A DNA stretch of 20,882 nucleotides. It comes from a virus. A model generated the notes under the pieces. The model did no database searches, was not told where the DNA came from, and saw only the letters and a list, made by a program, of their open reading frames with translations. Positions within the stretch are counted from its first letter, which is position 1. Each line of letters opens with the position of its first letter. A program made the position numbers and the translations under genes. Positions 6,001 through 11,510 of the stretch are shown here, one piece after another. Where the stretch lies: positions 1 through 20,882 of IMG/VR virus record IMGVR_UViG_3300010334_000345; one strand, 5' to 3'.

Positions 6001-8742
6001 ACTATTTGTGCTCATAATTGCTTCTTCAACTAAAAGTCGGTAAGCAGAAATATCTTCTACAATAGTTCCACCAAGAAGCTTAAAGTCTCTATTAAAATCT
6101 CCAATAACTTTTTGAATTTCTGCTGGTTTATCTGCAATGGTTGGATCAGACATAACTGTCTTAATTTTCATGTCAACAGCTTTTAGCATGTCTTCTGGAG
6201 CAGAAAGTAATGCTTGAGATTGTACAAGTGTTTCAATTAGATTTTTAAAATACTGCTCTTCGCTAAATACAACTCTATCAATAATTGATGTTAACGCTGC
6301 AGTTTGCTCTTCTATTGGCAGGGCAGCAATTTTTTCCATTTCTGCAGCTGCTTTAGAATCTGCTTTAATTTCTCCAGTAATAATGTCAAGTTTTATTTGT
6401 TCTAGTTTTTGGAATCCTCTAGTATAAACATCCTCTTTGCTTACCCCAAATTTTGGTCCATAGATAACATCTTCTTTTTTAAATTTTCGTTGAAGTTCTG
6501 CAGCAGCACCGCCAGATGGAACTGGTGCACCCCATTGCTCTGATGTACCTTTTCTCATCCAAGCTTCTTGATCTGATGTGCTAGGGAACATTGATTTATT
6601 TCCTAAGAACCTTTCAAGCATCGGGTGTTGACCTTGAATATTTTGCTCGTTATTTATCCAACCCCCCCAAGTTCTTGCTCCTGCGAACATATGTGCTCGC
6701 TCTATAGATTCAGTAGCACCAGCAGTTTTATTATAATTTGGATTAGCATATTGTAGTTCAGCTAATGTTTGTTGTGCGTATGGAGACGCAACTATTGGCA
6801 TTCTGGTACTACGAGCAAATACTTCATTAAGGCTTTTGGTCATTATGCCAATTTCATGGTTAAGTACGGTAAACGCTTCTACGGTTTTTTCAGTGGATGT
6901 TGTAAGACCATCCATATTTTTTGAAGATGCTAATGTTTCAACATTAATCATTTCAAAGAAGTTAGCCATGCTTCTAAAGCCTTCTATAACCCCGCCAGAT
7001 TTAACTCCACGAGCAAATATTCTGAAGTAATTTACGCCTTTAATAATATTACCAAAAAGGTTTCCAAACAAACCAACCAACATTAAAACTGGACCAACTA
7101 CGGCTGCCCCACCCAAAACATTAACTAACAAATTTTCTAATGGTTTAAATCTATCCAAGAAATGCATAATTTTAGTAAAAAATTCTAGAACCTTTGTTCC
7201 AAATTTCATAAACTTTTCGCCAAGTGGCATTAATGTTGCTTTAAAACTTTCTAATGCTCTAGACCATTTTGCAGTAGTTGATTCTGTAGCAATTTTCATT
7301 TCTTGATTAGCAAGATTAGCAAGTTCTGAAGCACTTGCTTTTGCAACCTTAAAAGCATTTTCGGTCTGGCTTCCTGCACGACCTAGATTTTCAAGCAGGG
7401 CGGTAACACGAGCAAACTGAAATTTTCCAAAAAGCTTTTCAATTAATTGTTCTTTTACAAGTGGAGATAATTTAGACATAGAATCCTGCAAAGCCTGAAT
7501 CATTTGAATTGGATTGCCCTGAGTACTATCTTTTATTTTTGTAAGACTAATTCCATATTTATCAAATTCAGCCCTAGCTTGGCTAGTTGGACCAATCATA
7601 GATGCAACTGCCGACTTAATTGCGTTAGCAGATTGTGCTGCTGGAACACCAGCTTCTTTCATAGCTACCATCATTACGGCAGTATCTTTATATGTTCCAC
7701 CCAATTGTGCAACAATAGGACCAACACGGGGAATTGAATCGGTCAAATCTTGCAAGTCTGTAGATGTCTGCTTTTGAATATCATTCAAGAAGTTTACAGC
7801 TTCTGCTACACCTTCTGTGCCAACCTTAAATGTTGTCTGTAGAGAAACAATTGTTTTTTGAGCAACATCTGAAGATACAGCACCAAGTTTTGAAAGCCTC
7901 ATGGCTTGTTCTGTTGCTTTAACAAGATTATCTCCAGTTACACCAACTGCAGCAAAGTTTGCAGCAGCCTTAACAGTTTCTGCTTGAGCAATACCCATAT
8001 TCTCAGCAACTGTTTTACTAAGAGCAATAACTTGACTTGATACTTTTGATATTTCTTGTTCGCTTGGTAATGTAAGACCAGTACCGTACATTCGCTGCAT
8101 TCTAGTAAGTTCTGTATTTACATCTTTAAATACCTTAGCAGCCATTGCACCAAACGCTGCAACAGGAACGGTCAAACCAACGGTAAGCTGACGACCTGCC
8201 CATTGTGTATTTTTACCCATGTTAACAAGGGATGTTCCCATTCCATGTATAACGGTATTTAATGCTTTTGTTTTTATAATTGCTGCTTCTTCTGCAGCAT
8301 TAAGTGATCTAAGATCAGATGTGAGATTTGTAATTACTCTAGCGTACCCAGTTCTTAGTGCGTCTGGTAACACAACGGATTTTGCAACCCTGGCTTGAGA
8401 TTCTGCAAGAGAGTCCAGCTCTGTACGCATACCCTTCATTGTTTGACGATAAATGCGGGCATATTCGGAAAAATGTAATTTTCCTGCCTGAAGCCTATTT
8501 CCAAAGTTGTCAATAGCATTTGACATCTTTACAGTTTCAATATTAAATGCTCTTGTTGACAAAAGCATTTTGTCAAACTGCGTTTGAATTTGAGCAAGTT
8601 GAGCGGTAGTTGCTCTTCCAGTATCTCCTAAAAGTGGTTTAGACTGCAGTTGTGCAACTGCAGCCTTTAACTCGGCTATCTGAGCATTAAGTTGACTAAA
8701 GTTTCCAGTAGCATTGACTTGAATGTCGATACGATTTACCAC
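1..8742 (-). CDS. Giant phage tape measure protein, TP901-type (3' end outside window)
   Basis: The tape measure sets tail length and leaves the virion ahead of the DNA. I read this frame through every line from the GTG at 8742 to the left edge and found no stop, giving 2914 codons with the C-terminus missing. The GTG has a GGAGG eight bases upstream and lies just after the chaperone stop. Residues 1-175 are helical. About 175-490 match the TP901 phage tail tape measure domain (GKNTQWAGRQLTVGLTVPVA, GVPAAQSANAIKSAVASM, then TTAKWSRALESFKATLMPLG). A hydrophobic stretch follows near 535-564. Residues 970-2244 hold a modular region listed separately, with kinase-like and ADP-ribosyltransferase-like motifs. 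Another Gly-rich hydrophobic segment lies near 2510-2545, and the last visible part is Gln/Ala-rich helix. The family and the position after the chaperone make the assignment firm; the size and modules are unusual. Confidence 0.95.
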   Translation of the reverse strand, partial: MVNRIDIQVNATGNFSQLNAQIAELKAAVAQLQSKPLLGDTGRATTAQLAQIQTQFDKMLLSTRAFNIETVKMSNAIDNFGNRLQAGKLHFSEYARIYRQTMKGMRTELDSLAESQARVAKSVVLPDALRTGYARVITNLTSDLRSLNAAEEAAIIKTKALNTVIHGMGTSLVNMGKNTQWAGRQLTVGLTVPVAAFGAMAAKVFKDVNTELTRMQRMYGTGLTLPSEQEISKVSSQVIALSKTVAENMGIAQAETVKAAANFAAVGVTGDNLVKATEQAMRLSKLGAVSSDVAQKTIVSLQTTFKVGTEGVAEAVNFLNDIQKQTSTDLQDLTDSIPRVGPIVAQLGGTYKDTAVMMVAMKEAGVPAAQSANAIKSAVASMIGPTSQARAEFDKYGISLTKIKDSTQGNPIQMIQALQDSMSKLSPLVKEQLIEKLFGKFQFARVTALLENLGRAGSQTENAFKVAKASASELANLANQEMKIATESTTAKWSRALESFKATLMPLGEKFMKFGTKVLEFFTKIMHFLDRFKPLENLLVNVLGGAAVVGPVLMLVGLFGNLFGNIIKGVNYFRIFARGVKSGGVIEGFRSMANFFEMINVETLASSKNMDGLTTSTEKTVEAFTVLNHEIGIMTKSLNEVFARSTRMPIVASPYAQQTLAELQYANPNYNKTAGATESIERAHMFAGARTWGGWINNEQNIQGQHPMLERFLGNKSMFPSTSDQEAWMRKGTSEQWGAPVPSGGAAAELQRKFKKEDVIYGPKFGVSKEDVYTRGFQKLEQIKLDIITGEIKADSKAAAEMEKIAALPIEEQTAALTSIIDRVVFSEEQYFKNLIETLVQSQALLSAPEDMLKAVDMKIKTVMSDPTIADKPAEIQKVIGDFNRDFKLLGGTIVEDISAYRLLVEEAIMSTNSAFETAIVAAQFRAGIVSGAEISGGIRSSALGKVASMDKQPLSQALLFARQVPKGFQTGGAIHAQDGVWVPGSGSGDRVPAMLEPGEFVVNRNAAKQYGGLLEHLNWNAAPRFGTGGDTGLESIGIRGYQNAGAVKPDTKSTIVARFARELLGPEWESVEGVSSLLDYFGKPEFNFAEASHGLVGNSEIKRIKDIVFGSHFPTGSAYIGSGELNQIFGHLSHNPELLNKIYSQMHPDLVRSISPNISTMIRRGTQPIDFEEFKSAEILLKEMTRTMGNYVPTRYGVQKVSNAIEHIQEMLRGVTKGNEHILYNRIGVATLLSDFVKSHRGSPQDLMKYIESGGTVANPSLHGDEQYLKELYPAMAETMASLKNSSNEENLLRLESMPKPFQTFSSKFLGPKLYQKGGGILGYQSGVTPVPSMASLTKEEQDVLMKEYIQKTMRPSSALSLLQEQIYSAVTPTQLDLMRRGYGHEILQSNPKLAKLLEEYTFNTKSFVLQPGYLPEKTKFDFFNTLGKDEKFLLGMSKTQFQTWQPTSMFSTSERSPLFTRTLAQAIKEQGRGIGSIGIVPEELDLSPFSQKMYENLRKRGMPIETSGREYDFRPNLYSQNDVGLEDSRSTTSNIVDRLLRRITTDALFNNSFTYGNYGSSGNRPNSSFINKAYVEQVDVQHRIPEIEARATMMRFLRQGLLKQKGGGIPGYEEGGGPTWMARGNPYTEEQFQKSLESWIRPVLHGMAPWNNPEKDTYRPMGETYKGFYRDIFNDQMRNIGRQDLLRAMVVDNVKGGQNMHPWITSLVNAAEDRYYPEGWMSESGNRVPAMANYQGPWEASTTRPFTSFTDIKDTRFLKKRFMPDFDDKRFWNAMVRGNKLPFFFHAMTGPETMGLPVSKLFNGQTYYGNEKEYVLPQGQKFPLTGYSSDLATRLPIVHSIAPGSTKMINGVRIPVAQTGGMIPGFQEGYTDYLGKKITGPLGYAVQSGITGTYDLETSTGPQTAYLKQMFEPGMFDYGEAPVDKRKMIMEAFLNQLQRGLGGSQAAIDQVFSRLIDPAGEGALKETFVLRSKFLEGFDTYKGSGLSTTVSPQDFKGRIDPRQTFQRHMESLLIGNQDLHDENFGYVGKVPTVVDSGITSMHYLLKDSGGFNGKIPEHVDMGSMHEMGKLASVAKTLLKEQGINIEDFSKGYLETLRSKVSEELIHNALLKATGGVPELMTIFDELTQKSYGANFVPAINKVLHARLDSMAMYTDPTNSFSRILSTYAPVSKPAMTPSFMKNFITTKLQTGGSAWVPGFGEGDRVPAMLEPGEFVINKKAAKAYGGLLEDINWNKAPRFDTGYTGGRSPRGQGDYITRAREQQRGLSARELVRAEQGMGSGTTPVDAARINAAQTQAQFSRMMSGLPKIGSTLIESGARLRDGVLMGAQSMKDSAIATRQANGARAMILKNEALSLQKWQESRTMSAFKTGVQNPAYFGKAPESFTTGQKIAYNVGAMTNPSLLAQKGLSGLMLAQQGAQKIVNAGSNFGAGFSGARQMSTPYIDAKGEVAYRYAKMSDMNTMGQKAGFLMGRQSRPGMGSMFGGQMAMMATQQATANMQEGTTKSTIQGLGMGAMIGGMTPLGPIGGAVVGAIASGAYSMYKQHEQKLKNAAAFVKDALNVDAVAMEHLGLKARDFSNIMVDSSGKITTATSDFQKQVADYKNTQDEDTKTAIQGLKDKLAGGDISGITAELKTRIGTAISSLPNPQDSKAIKKVMEDNKAFLASAGVGNTTIQKITKDLDPTKMTAKSILNQSLSLTPFTAHRVSGQMNPKTGKYDTYNTYDVADKDKFKAFLTQAQTKTDPLQLGAMFSGKNPKASDSYDKNSSNFAKLKLSMRTDLAGIQGQSSGWNILLDQMKKVDPQLAKIDQGYAQNIKDGTSIIRINNLMSMGLKQLTFAQQQNINTHPEIISGLERQYSTQSAVTSGMSDFLSNAQQYDAQQNDQADAANRAAEALQNQKNHINDLINGQQDY
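2011..2172 (-). repeat. VPAMLEPGEFV-type module in tape measure, copy B
   Basis: Residues about 2191-2244: QTGG, WVPGFGEGD, RVPAMLEPGEFVIN, AAKAYGGLLEDINWNKAPRF, DTG. It is very similar to copy A at 5653-5835 and closes the modular region before the C-terminal helical part. Confidence 0.85.
2173..3129 (-). other. Tape measure block 4, protein/lipid-kinase-like motif set
   Basis: Residues about 1872-2190. An N-lobe-like Gly-rich stretch (ITGPLGYAVQSGITGTYDL) leads into a strand AYLKQ, whose K1910 is a candidate ATP-binding lysine. A helix with E1933 (KRKMIMEAFLNQL) could be the partner glutamate. About 110 residues after the lysine comes LLIGNQDLHDEN (D2020, H2022, N2025), then a strand VVDSG (D2037). 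The D-x-H-x-x-N followed by D-x-G is the catalytic and metal-binding signature shared by aminoglycoside-phosphotransferase, HipA and PI3/4-kinase-like folds. Helices follow, as expected of a C-lobe. The substrate cannot be read from sequence. The motif set is complete, which argues for an active fold rather than chance. Confidence 0.55.
3130..3165 (-). repeat. Inter-domain linker QTGGMIPGFQEG, tape measure
   Basis: Residues about 1860-1871. It follows the GG-x-I-P-G-Y/F-x-E-G pattern and separates the ADP-ribosyltransferase-like block from the kinase-like block. Confidence 0.7.
3166..3891 (-). other. Tape measure block 3, ADP-ribosyltransferase-like motif set
   Basis: Residues about 1618-1859. 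Three motifs occur in the order and approximate spacing of the ADP-ribosyltransferase fold. The first is a strand with SWIRPVLHGM (R1643, H1647). The second is WEASTTRPF, with STT at 1743-1745. The third is a strand LPFFFHAMTG leading to GNEKEYVLPQGQKFPLTG, with E1813 and E1815 as an E-x-E pair. In the R-S-E class the first motif is usually an arginine before Gly; here the HG resembles the H-class, so the subclass is uncertain. If folded and active, it would use NAD+ to modify a target. The family is inferred from motifs only. Confidence 0.5.
3892..3927 (-). repeat. Inter-domain linker QKGGGIPGYEEG, tape measure
   Basis: Residues about 1606-1617. It is almost identical to the linker at 4759-4794 (QKGGG-I-x-GY) and separates block 2 from the ADP-ribosyltransferase-like block 3. 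Confidence 0.7.
3928..4758 (-). other. Tape measure block 2, possible degenerate ADP-ribosyltransferase-like fold
   Basis: Residues about 1329-1605. Features resembling an ADP-ribosyltransferase are an STS in MFSTSERSPLF (S1453-S1455), a following Gly-rich beta strand (GRGIGSIGIVP), and an acidic-aromatic REYDF (E1512) about 59 residues later. The expected arginine strand is unclear, since the candidate reads SFVLQPGYLP, and there is no clear E-x-E. It may be a degenerate relative of block 3 or unrelated. This is inference from spacing alone. Confidence 0.25.
4759..4794 (-). repeat. Inter-domain linker QKGGGILGYQSG, tape measure
   Basis: Residues about 1317-1328. It shares the Q-K/T-GG-x-I-P/L-G-Y/F-Q/E-x-G pattern with the linkers at 3892-3927 and 3130-3165. 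The three sit 245-290 residues apart, about the size of one globular domain, so they look like flexible joints between inserted modules. Confidence 0.7.
4795..5592 (-). other. Tape measure block 1, unrecognised, mostly helical
   Basis: Residues about 1050-1316, between the copy A module and the linker at 4759-4794. The sequence looks helical, with segments such as IVARFARELLGPEWESVEGV and VSNAIEHIQEMLRGV. I recognise no catalytic motif. It is not obviously transmembrane and has no cysteine cluster. It may be a folded domain like its neighbours, but nothing visible gives a function. Confidence 0.4.
5593..5628 (-). repeat. Degenerate linker with GYQNAG, tape measure
   Basis: Encodes RGYQNAGAVKPD at residues about 1038-1049. 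It resembles the other linkers (G-Y/F-Q followed by a small-residue turn) but lacks the full GG-x-I-P-G pattern. I list it as a weak member of the linker family. Confidence 0.35.
5653..5835 (-). repeat. VPAMLEPGEFV-type module in tape measure, copy A
   Basis: Encodes tape measure residues about 970-1030: QTGG, a VPGSGSGD turn, RVPAMLEPGEFVVN, AAKQYGGLLEHLNWNAAPRF and a terminal GTGG. It is closely similar to copy B at 2011-2172; copy A carries about six extra residues after QTGG. A D-x-VPAML-x-PGEFV-type motif is common in phage tape measures, where it often punctuates repeated or inserted segments. Together the two copies bracket the four-block modular region. Confidence 0.85.
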
Positions 8743-8745
8743 TTA

Positions 8746-9362
8746 TTATTCCTCCACATATCCCAAACCGAGACCAATGCCAAATCCTGCCTTTGAAGCA
8801 CTGTACCCTGTAAGGGTTTTAACATCCGAAACAAGTTCCTCATCATTTGATTTCTCATCAAGATCCACCCCTTGTAACGCAGCTTGGAATCTATTGAATC
8901 TGTCTTCACGATTATAAACTGCTTTAAGTGTAGCAAGCAATTCTTCAACAGATAAACTGGCTTCCAAGTCATCATAATTTTTCCAATGACCCAGAAGAAA
9001 GACTTCTGACTCTAGTTCAGCGAGGTCTAGTTGATCCCAGCTAGATTCGCTGCGCTTAGGTTTGGGTCATTCAGTTTTAAGCCTCCAGCAACTTCTAAAA
9101 TTTTCATAAGTGTAGGAACTTCAATAACCTCTTCAAATGCTTCAGGGTCTTCTGAAAGTTCTGGTTTTAACTGTTCTAGACAAACCATTGCACCTTCAAC
9201 AAAAATTTCCATAACTTGCTCTTCGGATTCGATCTTAGGATCTTCCATTTTCTTCATTACTTTTAAGAATTTCTTTAAGTGTTTAATTGTAAGTGGTTTG
9301 ATAACTAATGTCTCACCATTTGATAGTTGAATTTCCTCAACATCATATACTGTTGTTGCCAC
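8746..9362 (-). CDS. Tail assembly chaperone, long form made by -1 ribosomal frameshift (G-T type)
   Basis: In long-tailed phages a minor frameshift product of the gene before the tape measure binds both tape and tube subunits during assembly. Here frame 0 is read from the GTG at 9362 through Asn101 (AAC at 9062-9060). The ribosome can then slip back one base and continue from 9060 to the TAA ending at 8746, giving 101 plus 104, or about 205 residues. After the junction the protein reads PKRSESSWDQLDLAELESEV then FLLGHWKNYDDLEASLS. The pattern L-x-EVFLLGHW-x-x-Y-x-x-LE-x-SLS is one I associate with the second part of actinobacteriophage tail chaperones. The -1 frame has no well-placed start codon and ribosome site of its own, so fusion is the natural reading. 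Confidence 0.88.
8751..8755 (-). promoter_or_regulatory. Ribosome binding site deciding the GTG start of the tape measure
   Basis: The minus strand reads GGAGGAATAATAAGTG. The GGAGG is eight bases before the GTG at 8742 and lies inside the last codons of the frameshifted chaperone (GTG GAG GAA TAA). No ATG near the start of this frame has a comparable site. The tandem TAA TAA just before the GTG suggests translational coupling with the chaperone. Confidence 0.8.
9027..9362 (-). CDS. Tail assembly chaperone, short form (G-like)
   Basis: A 111-residue acidic helical protein, the major product when ribosomes do not slip. It starts at a GTG (GTG GCA ACA ACA) preceded by AAAGGAGG with five bases between GGAGG and the start. 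It begins with a beta hairpin (IQLSNGETLVIKPLTIKHLK) and continues as amphipathic helix with many Glu residues, ending at TAG after NLAGIN. Its size, charge and position between the major tail gene and tape measure match the G-like short form of tail assembly chaperones. It has its own promoter motif and follows a strong hairpin, which separates its expression from that of the tube protein. Confidence 0.88.
   Translation of the reverse strand: MATTVYDVEEIQLSNGETLVIKPLTIKHLKKFLKVMKKMEDPKIESEEQVMEIFVEGAMVCLEQLKPELSEDPEAFEEVIEVPTLMKILEVAGGLKLNDPNLSAANLAGIN
9060..9066 (-). promoter_or_regulatory. Programmed -1 frameshift slippery heptamer C CCA AAC
   Basis: The minus strand reads GA C CCA AAC CTA AGC in frame 0 (Asp-Pro-Asn-Leu-Ser). 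This is the canonical X-XXY-YYZ heptamer; slipping back one base re-pairs the two tRNAs on CCC and AAA. The -1 frame is closed by a TGA just upstream of the heptamer and is open from it to 8746, so this is the only heptamer that fits the required window. Confidence 0.88.
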
Positions 9363-9389
9363 AGCAACCTCCTTTATTTGTATACTAGA

Positions 9390-9398
9390 ATTATACCA
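9390..9398 (-). promoter_or_regulatory. Extended -10 promoter motif TGGTATAAT before tail chaperone
   Basis: TGGTATAAT on the minus strand is a perfect extended -10 (TG-N-TATAAT). It lies 27 bases before the GTG start, leaving a leader of about 20 bases that holds the AAAGGAGG site. No good -35 is visible, which is usual for extended -10 promoters. The motif recurs at 13327-13335. Confidence 0.6.
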
Positions 9399-9417
9399 AA
9401 GTTATTGTTTAATACAT

Positions 9418-9449
9418 AAACACCCCCCCAATAAATTGGAGGGGTGTTT
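9418..9449 (-). terminator. Strong hairpin terminator after major tail protein gene
   Basis: Arms AAACACCCCTCCAAT and ATTGGGGGGGTGTTT pair over 15 positions with one G-T wobble and a two-base loop. On the minus strand the stem is followed by T-rich sequence (ATGTATT) rather than a clean T run. It lies 15 bases after the major tail stop and just before the chaperone promoter. It probably ends the abundant tube transcript; partial read-through is possible. Confidence 0.75.
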
Positions 9450-9464
9450 ACTAAGTTTTAGATA

Positions 9465-10205
9465 TTAACTACCTAGAACACGGTCAATGATTACACCGTA
9501 TTCTGCGCCATCATATTTATCTGCATCGTCTGGTAGGCAACGGAACTGAACTGGGAATACAGTTGCAGAATCACGCTTCAAACCATGGGATGATGCTTCA
9601 ATCTGTACAACACGGCGAGCCACATAGACACGCTCTGACCTAGCACCTGCTGCAAGTGCAACATCACCAGTTGATGATGATGCTGATAACGAGAGTTTAC
9701 CTGGAGCATTACCAACTGCGATCAAAGAACGCTCTACAGGAGCGTCACCAAGTGCGCCACCTGAAATGTTCAATGTTGCTGAACCAGTAACCGAAGCTGC
9801 TGAACCAGTGTAACTTGATGCATTAAGAATTCCAATATTTGAAGCTGTTGAACCAGTGTATGCTGTAATTGTTTCAGCCTGACCAAATACCAAGTTGATA
9901 TTCTGAAGAGTACCTTCAGTCAATTCAGTCTTAAGCATTACCTTAATTGTTGACTTGAACAAACGAGCTGCATCTAGCAACTGATCAACCATTACATCGT
10001 TGTAACCTGGTTCGTAAGAAACCTCAAGACCAGAATTTGTGTAACCAACATCTCTCCAGTTAGTTGAGCCAAGAAGAGTTGATCTTGCACTAAGTGAAGA
10101 TGAGAAGTTTAAAGATCCTGTTGTTGTGTCTGGACGGTTTGCGTTAGTGCCTGTAGATATAAAAATCTGGGCGGCACCAACAATAATATTTTTTACATCT
10201 GCCAT
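9465..10205 (-). CDS. Major tail tube protein
   Basis: The 246-residue protein forms the stacked rings of the tail tube. Its N-terminus (MADVKNIIVGAAQIFISTG) and C-terminus (FPVQFRCLPDDADKYDG, then YGVIIDRVLGS) fit the beta-sandwich tube proteins of long-tailed phages. The middle is rich in Ser, Thr, Ala and Gly (about residues 115-180), probably a surface loop or insertion. An AGGTGA-like site sits ten bases before the ATG. Codon choice is visibly more C/G-ended than in the tape measure, as expected for a highly expressed virion protein. It has its own promoter motif upstream and a strong terminator downstream. Confidence 0.85.
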   Translation of the reverse strand: MADVKNIIVGAAQIFISTGTNANRPDTTTGSLNFSSSLSARSTLLGSTNWRDVGYTNSGLEVSYEPGYNDVMVDQLLDAARLFKSTIKVMLKTELTEGTLQNINLVFGQAETITAYTGSTASNIGILNASSYTGSAASVTGSATLNISGGALGDAPVERSLIAVGNAPGKLSLSASSSTGDVALAAGARSERVYVARRVVQIEASSHGLKRDSATVFPVQFRCLPDDADKYDGAEYGVIIDRVLGS

Positions 10206-10264
10206 AATTTATTTTTCACCTCTATTCTTTTTTAGAATATTGGCAAGTTTTCTTCCTCGTTTTA

Positions 10265-10273
10265 ATTTTACCA
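10265..10273 (-). promoter_or_regulatory. Extended -10 promoter motif TGGTAAAAT before major tail protein
   Basis: TGGTAAAAT lies about 60 bases upstream of the ATG at 10205, in an 88-base gap. A TTGCTT sits 16 bases before TAAAAT and could serve as a -35. The leader would be about 50 bases and includes a short ATTCT/AGAAT inverted repeat near 10223-10237. The same TGGTAAAAT occurs at 17983-17991. Confidence 0.5.
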
Positions 10274-10293
10274 CAATGGTCTATTAAAGCAAA

Positions 10294-10803
10294 TTAAGAA
10301 AATCTACCATTTTGATCTAAATTTCTTGCATAAGATACGCATATTTGAACTTCACCCATCATAAATCCACCTTCACTAGCAAAGTGTTGCGGAGAAATTA
10401 CGCTATCTACATATATAAAATGAAAATTATAGTATCCAGATTTGCCAGACCATGTATTTAAATCTTTTGCAGAATCGTCATATCTTCTAAATTGATCTTT
10501 TAACATATTCATAACTTGATTAATTGTGTCATAATTGGGAGAAACAATTGAGTAAGTAAGTATTTGTTCGGATATCCACCAATGTTCTGGGTTAGGTTTA
10601 TCTTCATAGTCATAAATCAAATAAGTTTGACCTGGAAGCAAATTGTTAAATTCTGGAATTTGTTGAGCGGGTACAATTGGTATTAGGATATCCATAAATT
10701 CATCTGTATAGTAGTTATTTTCATCAAGTATTTGATTATTTTTAAGCTGATCCCAAATATATTTATTTATTTCAAAGACTGGTAGTGTAGTGTAATTAGA
10801 CAT
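10294..10803 (-). CDS. Tail terminator-like protein
   Basis: A 169-residue protein. Tail terminators cap the tube when it reaches tape length and attach the tail to the head-proximal connector. Supporting points are size, position directly before the tube gene, and the alternating pattern typical of the family: a proline-rich early segment (DILIPIVPAQQIPEF), a Pro-x-x-Trp region (KPNPEHWWISEQILTYSIVS), a helix of the NQVMNMLKDQFRRYD type, and late strands (NFHFIYVDSV, GEVQICVSYA). Its ATG overlaps the stop of the upstream gene in a TAATG, with AAGGAG 14 bases upstream inside that gene, so translational coupling is likely. The family match is by pattern, not by a diagnostic motif. Confidence 0.6.
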   Translation of the reverse strand: MSNYTTLPVFEINKYIWDQLKNNQILDENNYYTDEFMDILIPIVPAQQIPEFNNLLPGQTYLIYDYEDKPNPEHWWISEQILTYSIVSPNYDTINQVMNMLKDQFRRYDDSAKDLNTWSGKSGYYNFHFIYVDSVISPQHFASEGGFMMGEVQICVSYARNLDQNGRFS

Positions 10804-11510
10804 TAAAATTGAGTTACTCCTTGTGAATATTTTTGAGCAGTACTAGCAATAGCCATTCTTGCTTCTGTTGGTCCAGCACCTTTTTTATTTAGTGTTGATG
10901 TAACAGACTTACTTAATGCATTTATTAGTCCCGATGAATTTAAAACAATATTGGATTTTTTTAAATACCAAGTATGAGCATATTTTTCAAAAGCTCCAGT
11001 TGTTTTTCTACCGCCAGGATTTTTTATATTTATTAAAACACGAGGTCCAACAAAATGAACATTGCCATCTTTTTGACTCAAGAATACAATTGTTTGTTTT
11101 GTGGTAAATGATACAGGTTTTCCAGATTCCATAACTTCTGCCTTATTTGCAAAAATACTTCTTTTTTTAACTTTAGAACTAATTTTGGCGGGAACAGGAA
11201 CATTTTTCTTAGACTTAGTAAATGCAAAATTAATACTAAGATTTCCACTAACCACTCTTGTTCTTTTAATTATAAAAAGTTTTCCAGCTGGACTTCCTAA
11301 TTGTCCCCATTCGTATACATGAAAAAATCTTTGTGGATCTAGTTTTGCTGCCACTCCAATATCTTTTATAAATTTTTTACCAGTAAGTGTAAATAATGCT
11401 TTAGAAACTTCATTTTTAGTAGCTGGAGTCATAAGTTCGGCAATTCCAGTAACTTTTTTTTCTAGTTCTTTGTACAAAGAATCTATATGTTTAAACTGTA
11501 ATGATATCAT
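10803..11510 (-). CDS. HK97 gp10-like neck / minor structural protein
   Basis: I place the start at the ATG at 11510 (MISLQFKHIDSLYKELEKKV), giving 235 residues. An earlier in-frame start at 11564 would add 18 residues (MVILLIMKLIYEG) and overlap the previous gene by 74 bases with no ribosome site, so it is unlikely. The chosen start still overlaps the previous gene by 20 bases. The sequence is Lys-rich (VKKRSIFANKAEV, NIKNPGGRKTTGAFEKYAHT), with an early helix followed by beta segments. Between a head-closure and a tail-terminator gene, the expected occupant is the gp10-like neck or tail-completion protein. Length is longer than the usual 120-180 residues, so the assignment rests mainly on gene order. 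Confidence 0.5.
   Translation of the reverse strand: MISLQFKHIDSLYKELEKKVTGIAELMTPATKNEVSKALFTLTGKKFIKDIGVAAKLDPQRFFHVYEWGQLGSPAGKLFIIKRTRVVSGNLSINFAFTKSKKNVPVPAKISSKVKKRSIFANKAEVMESGKPVSFTTKQTIVFLSQKDGNVHFVGPRVLINIKNPGGRKTTGAFEKYAHTWYLKKSNIVLNSSGLINALSKSVTSTLNKKGAGPTEARMAIASTAQKYSQGVTQF

Noticed and set aside
5733-6002. An 89-residue minus-strand open frame (MHLKQQLLQRN...)
   Set aside because: It lies in another frame inside the tape measure, shows no plausible composition, and has no ribosome site; the tape measure frame reads LEPGEFVVN and other family motifs here.
1-8742. Tape measure lysis domain (lysozyme, M23 or NlpC/P60 peptidase)
   Set aside because: I looked for the H-x-x-x-D...H-x-H or Cys-His patterns of these peptidases and saw none in the visible part; such a domain could still lie beyond the left edge.
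8746-8967. Free-standing gene starting at TTG 8967 for the second chaperone part
   Set aside because: The conserved residues (WDQLDLAELESEVFLLGHW) lie upstream of this start in the same frame, and no ribosome site precedes it; fusion through the slippery site explains the whole frame.
8736-8975. A minus-strand frame starting ATG ATG ACT TGG, overlapping the chaperone extension
   Set aside because: It is out of frame with the conserved LLGHWKNYDDLE sequence and its product looks random; the real product is the frameshift extension ending at 8746.
10223-10237. Inverted repeat ATTCT-TTTTT-AGAAT before the major tail gene as a terminator
   Set aside because: Only five A/T-rich base pairs; too weak, and it lies in the leader of a gene that must be highly expressed.
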